Notes under the pieces: model-generated | The model's input: only the letters and a program-made list of their open reading frames with translations | The model's database searches: none | What the model was told of the DNA's origin: nothing | In this document: positions 61,480 to 64,000 of the stretch, one piece after another | Layout: each line of letters begins with the position of its first letter | Numbering within the stretch: position 1 is the stretch's first letter | Assembly: GCA_947000775.1 (NCBI GenBank) | Contig: CAMQGK010000634.1 | Span: 20,453,501 to 20,517,500, forward strand | Direction: 5' to 3' | Source of the DNA: Pterois miles | Taxonomy: Eukaryota; Chordata; Actinopteri; Perciformes; Scorpaenidae | DNA: 64,000 bases | Position numbers and translations under genes: made by a program

Positions 61480-61985
61480 CCCTTTTGGACACAGGCACAG
61501 GTTTCTTTAGTGTGTTATATAGTTTTTGTGCATGTAAAAGGTCTGCAAAAGGAGCTACTGTCCGCCACAGAAATACAGCTCCTGAACTGCCTGAAGCGCC
61601 TCGCTTGAAGTCCCGCCTTTTCCTCCATAATGTGATGATGTCACCAAGTAACACATTTGCATAGCGGCTAGTTTGGCACACCCTCAAACAAAGCTAGTTA
61701 GAGCGGAGCTGGAGCAGAGTCCAAAGAGTTCGTTTGGGTATCCAGTCACAACATACTGGGCCAGCTGACCAATCAGGGCAGACTGGGCTTTTCGGGAGTG
61801 GAGGAGGGGCAGGAGCTCAAACAGAGCATTTCAGACGGAGGGTGAAAAGAGGTGCTGCAGCACAGCCGGTACGAGGAAAGTAAAGTGTTTTTTAAACAAT
61901 AAAGCATGTAAACATGTCCGAGTAGAAACCCAAAATACAAATATGCAGCTGAAAATAAGCACAATATGCTTTAATATCTGAAGGT
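61480..61985. repeat. Dispersed non-coding repeat
   Basis: The right part, with GTAGAAACCCAAAATACAAA and CTGAAAATAAGCACAATATG, is a motif string I recognise from a high-copy teleost repeat. The left boundary is uncertain. No coding capacity. Confidence 0.4.
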
Positions 61986-62069
61986 TTATATGTAAAGTGA
62001 ACAGTCAAGATTTATAGTGGATTATATATACAGTATATACATGTAAAATATGGTTTCACGTTGCATTTA

Positions 62070-62142
62070 GCCCGGCTAGCTCAGTCAGTAGAGCATGAGA
62101 CTCTTAATCTCAGGGTCGTGGGTTCGAGCCCCATGTTGGGCG
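62070..62142 (+). tRNA. tRNA-Lys (anticodon CUU)
   Basis: The 73-nt sequence folds into a full cloverleaf. The acceptor stem GCCCGGC pairs with GTTGGGC over 7 bp, including two G-U pairs. The A-box is TAGCTCAGTCAGTAG. The anticodon stem TGAGA/TCTCA encloses the loop CTCTTAA, with anticodon CTT at 62103-62105. The B-box is GGTTCGAGCC. The T-stem has one G-U wobble (GTGGG/CCCAT). No CCA is encoded, as expected in eukaryotes. A TTTT pol III terminator follows at 62149-62152. It lies in sense orientation in ino80 intron 26. It appears intact; a recently amplified tRNA-like repeat is the alternative. Confidence 0.95.
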
Positions 62143-62148
62143 ATGGTG

Positions 62149-62152
62149 TTTT
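62149..62152 (+). terminator. Pol III terminator of tRNA-Lys
   Basis: TTTT seven bases after the tRNA 3' end, a minimal RNA polymerase III stop signal. The next element (a SINE) begins at the following base. Confidence 0.7.
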
Positions 62153-62451
62153 GGGGCGGCAGTAGCTCAGTCCGTAAGGACTTGGGTTAGGATGCGGAGG
62201 ACGCCTGTTCAAGTCCCCCATGGACCAAGACCAACTGGTTGCTGGAGAGGTGCCAGTTTACCTCTTGGGCACTGCTGAGGTGCCCCTGAGCAAGGCACCG
62301 AACCCCCAACTGCTCTGGGCACTTGTCAGGAGCAGCCCCCTCACTCTGACATCTCTCCATTGACGCATGTATATGTACTGTGTGAACAACAGAGTGTAAA
62401 ACTGAATTTCCCCATTGTGGGACTAATAAAGGAATATCTTTTCTTCTTCTA
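62153..62451 (+). mobile_element. tRNA-derived SINE directly after the tRNA-Lys gene
   Basis: The head GGGGCGGCAGTAGCTCAGTC has an A-box and a B-box-like CTGTTCAAGTCC. The body contains GCCAGTTTACCTCTTGGGCA and CCCCTGAGCAAGGCACC. The tail is GAATTTCCCCATTGTGGGAC, then TAATAAAGGAATATC and (TTC)n. It belongs to the same family as 35371-35704, but the head has drifted. Confidence 0.85.
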
Positions 62452-64000
62452 ATTAGAATTGTGAAGGTGTCAACTATGATAGCTATGATAGCTCATAGGT
62501 ATGAGGTAAATGGAAAGCATAAAACAACAAGGATCAAAATCAATGTACACAACCAGAGATATTGTCCTCTGTATTTCACACGTTCTTCTGGCCTAAAAAA
62601 AATTGGTGCCTAAATTAAAAAAAAAGCAAATTTGGGATTTGGGGGGGTTATGCCTCTTTGCCGGTGGAGATTAAAAGAACTGATACCGGACTCCAAGATT
62701 GCGGCTGCTCATGCCAATACAGAATTGCTCACCTGGCGCTCCAACTAGTGCACAACCAACTAGTGCTACCTGTGATGTTTCTGGTGAAACTCACAGCAAC
62801 AAGAAGCTCAAAAGTAATTTTTTGAGTAATTTTTATTCAGGTTTCACTCAAATCAACCCATGTCACTAACCTTCCTGACTTCACCGGGGCAAAGGTTTAA
62901 CACTAGGTGTGAATAGTTCACTAAAGCATCATAACCAATGAATAACGCTTGGCTATAACAGCATGCAAACAGGGGATTACAACCAAGGGTGATAGTTGGG
63001 TTTGTTCATGAGAACCAGGGCTGTTGGTGTGTTGATTGACAGCGAGATAGACCAATCAGTTTATGTGCAAGCCACAGTTAAACAGTGAGCATGACTTTGG
63101 TGTTCTGCTGAGACTGATAGGGTTAATGTTCCTCTCACTGGCTGCCCCACCAAGCTATGTTCTCCAGGACTTAAGAGGCAATATTACAGTGCCCTTTTTC
63201 ACAGTATAAGAAGTGACCTCATACAGTAATGGGAGGCCATGACAGCGTCTCTTCTACTAATGCATTAAAGAGAATCATGTATTCGCCCAATCTGGCTTTA
63301 GTTTTCCTAGACCGTATTATCTTTCTCTTCATTTGGGGATAAAAAAATTGTGCAGATGGAGTTGATTTTCTGAACATGAGACTGTGACTAAGAGAAAGAG
63401 TGAAGGAGAGGCTGATGCTAATCTCTGTCATTAGCGTCATTGTTTTCGTCGCCGGTCGGCTGCCTGGTTCTTCTGGTGACATCACGTAGCTGGGTGATGG
63501 ATCGTCGAGGTCCGGGTGGCCCGAAGAAAAATAACATTGTTGAGTTTCTCTGGCAGCGGCCGATAGTGGAGCGGGACCGCCAAGCCACTGCCCTCCTGCT
63601 TGGGTTATGTGTCTGTGGCTGCTTAGACGGCACTTTACTGTACTGCAAGTCTGCGGCTTAGGTTACAGCGCTGGCGGGAATGCCCACAATGACTCGCTGG
63701 TGTTGCAGCCAGAAAATCAGCAGCAGATTTTTGTTTATAAAGTGGGATATAGTGAGCCACCATTACGCAATACCAAGTATGGACGAAATTGTGGTAGTTT
63801 TATGATACATTTATGATACATTCTGGCTATTTTATTATATATTTCTGCTACATTATGATTATAAATACAAAGAAAAAATGTGAATTAAGAGCCATGTTAA
63901 GGATAAGGATTATGGGTTGTGGATTTTTATTTATTGTGAATGTTAACTTTAATAGATGGATGGATAGTGTTGAACCTTTTTCAACACTTACATTATGGTC

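Larger units (their letters stand above)
59819..64000 (+). other. Start of ino80 intron 26 (runs off the window)
   Basis: After exon 26 I find no further ino80 exon; the expected next residues (EYMVYRKH-type) are not encoded. The stretch holds a MITE (59980-60298), a homeodomain-site block, a long palindrome, a dispersed repeat near 61.7-61.98 kb, a tRNA gene and a SINE. Positions 62,450-64,000 look unique and I see no gene there. Confidence 0.65.

Noticed and set aside
59819..64000. Search for the next ino80 exon
   Set aside because: No splice-bounded segment encodes the expected continuation of the C-terminal helicase lobe; intron 26 continues past the window.

Overview
The window is nuclear DNA from a teleost fish, most likely a percomorph. 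It is AT-rich and intron-dense, with many microsatellites and many short interspersed repeats: tRNA-derived SINEs, hAT-like MITEs and a LINE fragment. Several of these I recognise as repeats common in perch-like fishes. The gene order rhov - vps18 - ino80 corresponds to human 15q15, where RHOV, VPS18, DLL4, CHAC1 and INO80 lie together (from memory). No operons, phage, CRISPR array or bacterial features are present.

Layout. Positions 1-17,506 hold no protein gene that I can support, only unique AT-rich DNA and dispersed repeats. Positions 17,507-19,801 (minus) are a complete 3-exon rhov gene for an atypical Rho GTPase of 236 aa. About 1.45 kb of shared upstream DNA separates it from the divergent vps18 gene (21,255-28,438, plus; 9 exons, 982 aa), a core subunit of the HOPS and CORVET endolysosomal tethering complexes. 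A TATA-less promoter region near 29.6-29.9 kb and two non-coding 5' exons then lead into ino80 (coding from 32,324, plus). I traced 26 coding exons in an unbroken frame, giving 1,150 codons, to 59,818. The gene continues past the right edge, so the C-terminal helicase lobe and tail are missing from the window. The last 4 kb is ino80 intron 26, holding an intact tRNA-Lys(CUU) gene, a SINE directly downstream of it, and a near-perfect 70-bp-arm palindrome.

How the genes work: they share no pathway. rhov acts in Rho-family signalling at membranes, vps18 in endosome/lysosome fusion, and ino80 in nucleosome remodelling. Their adjacency is conserved synteny, not a functional cluster. Every exon junction was checked for reading frame and splice dinucleotides. 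All introns are GT-AG except one, vps18 intron 2, which must use a GC donor.

I did not find a new biological system. The most interesting items are the vps18 GC-AG intron, the long palindrome, the tRNA/SINE junction, several nested transposon insertions, possible TFE/MITF-type E-boxes before vps18, YY1-like sites in the ino80 5' exon, a 7-codon upstream ORF ending at a splice junction, and a poly-G block that may be a sequence artefact.
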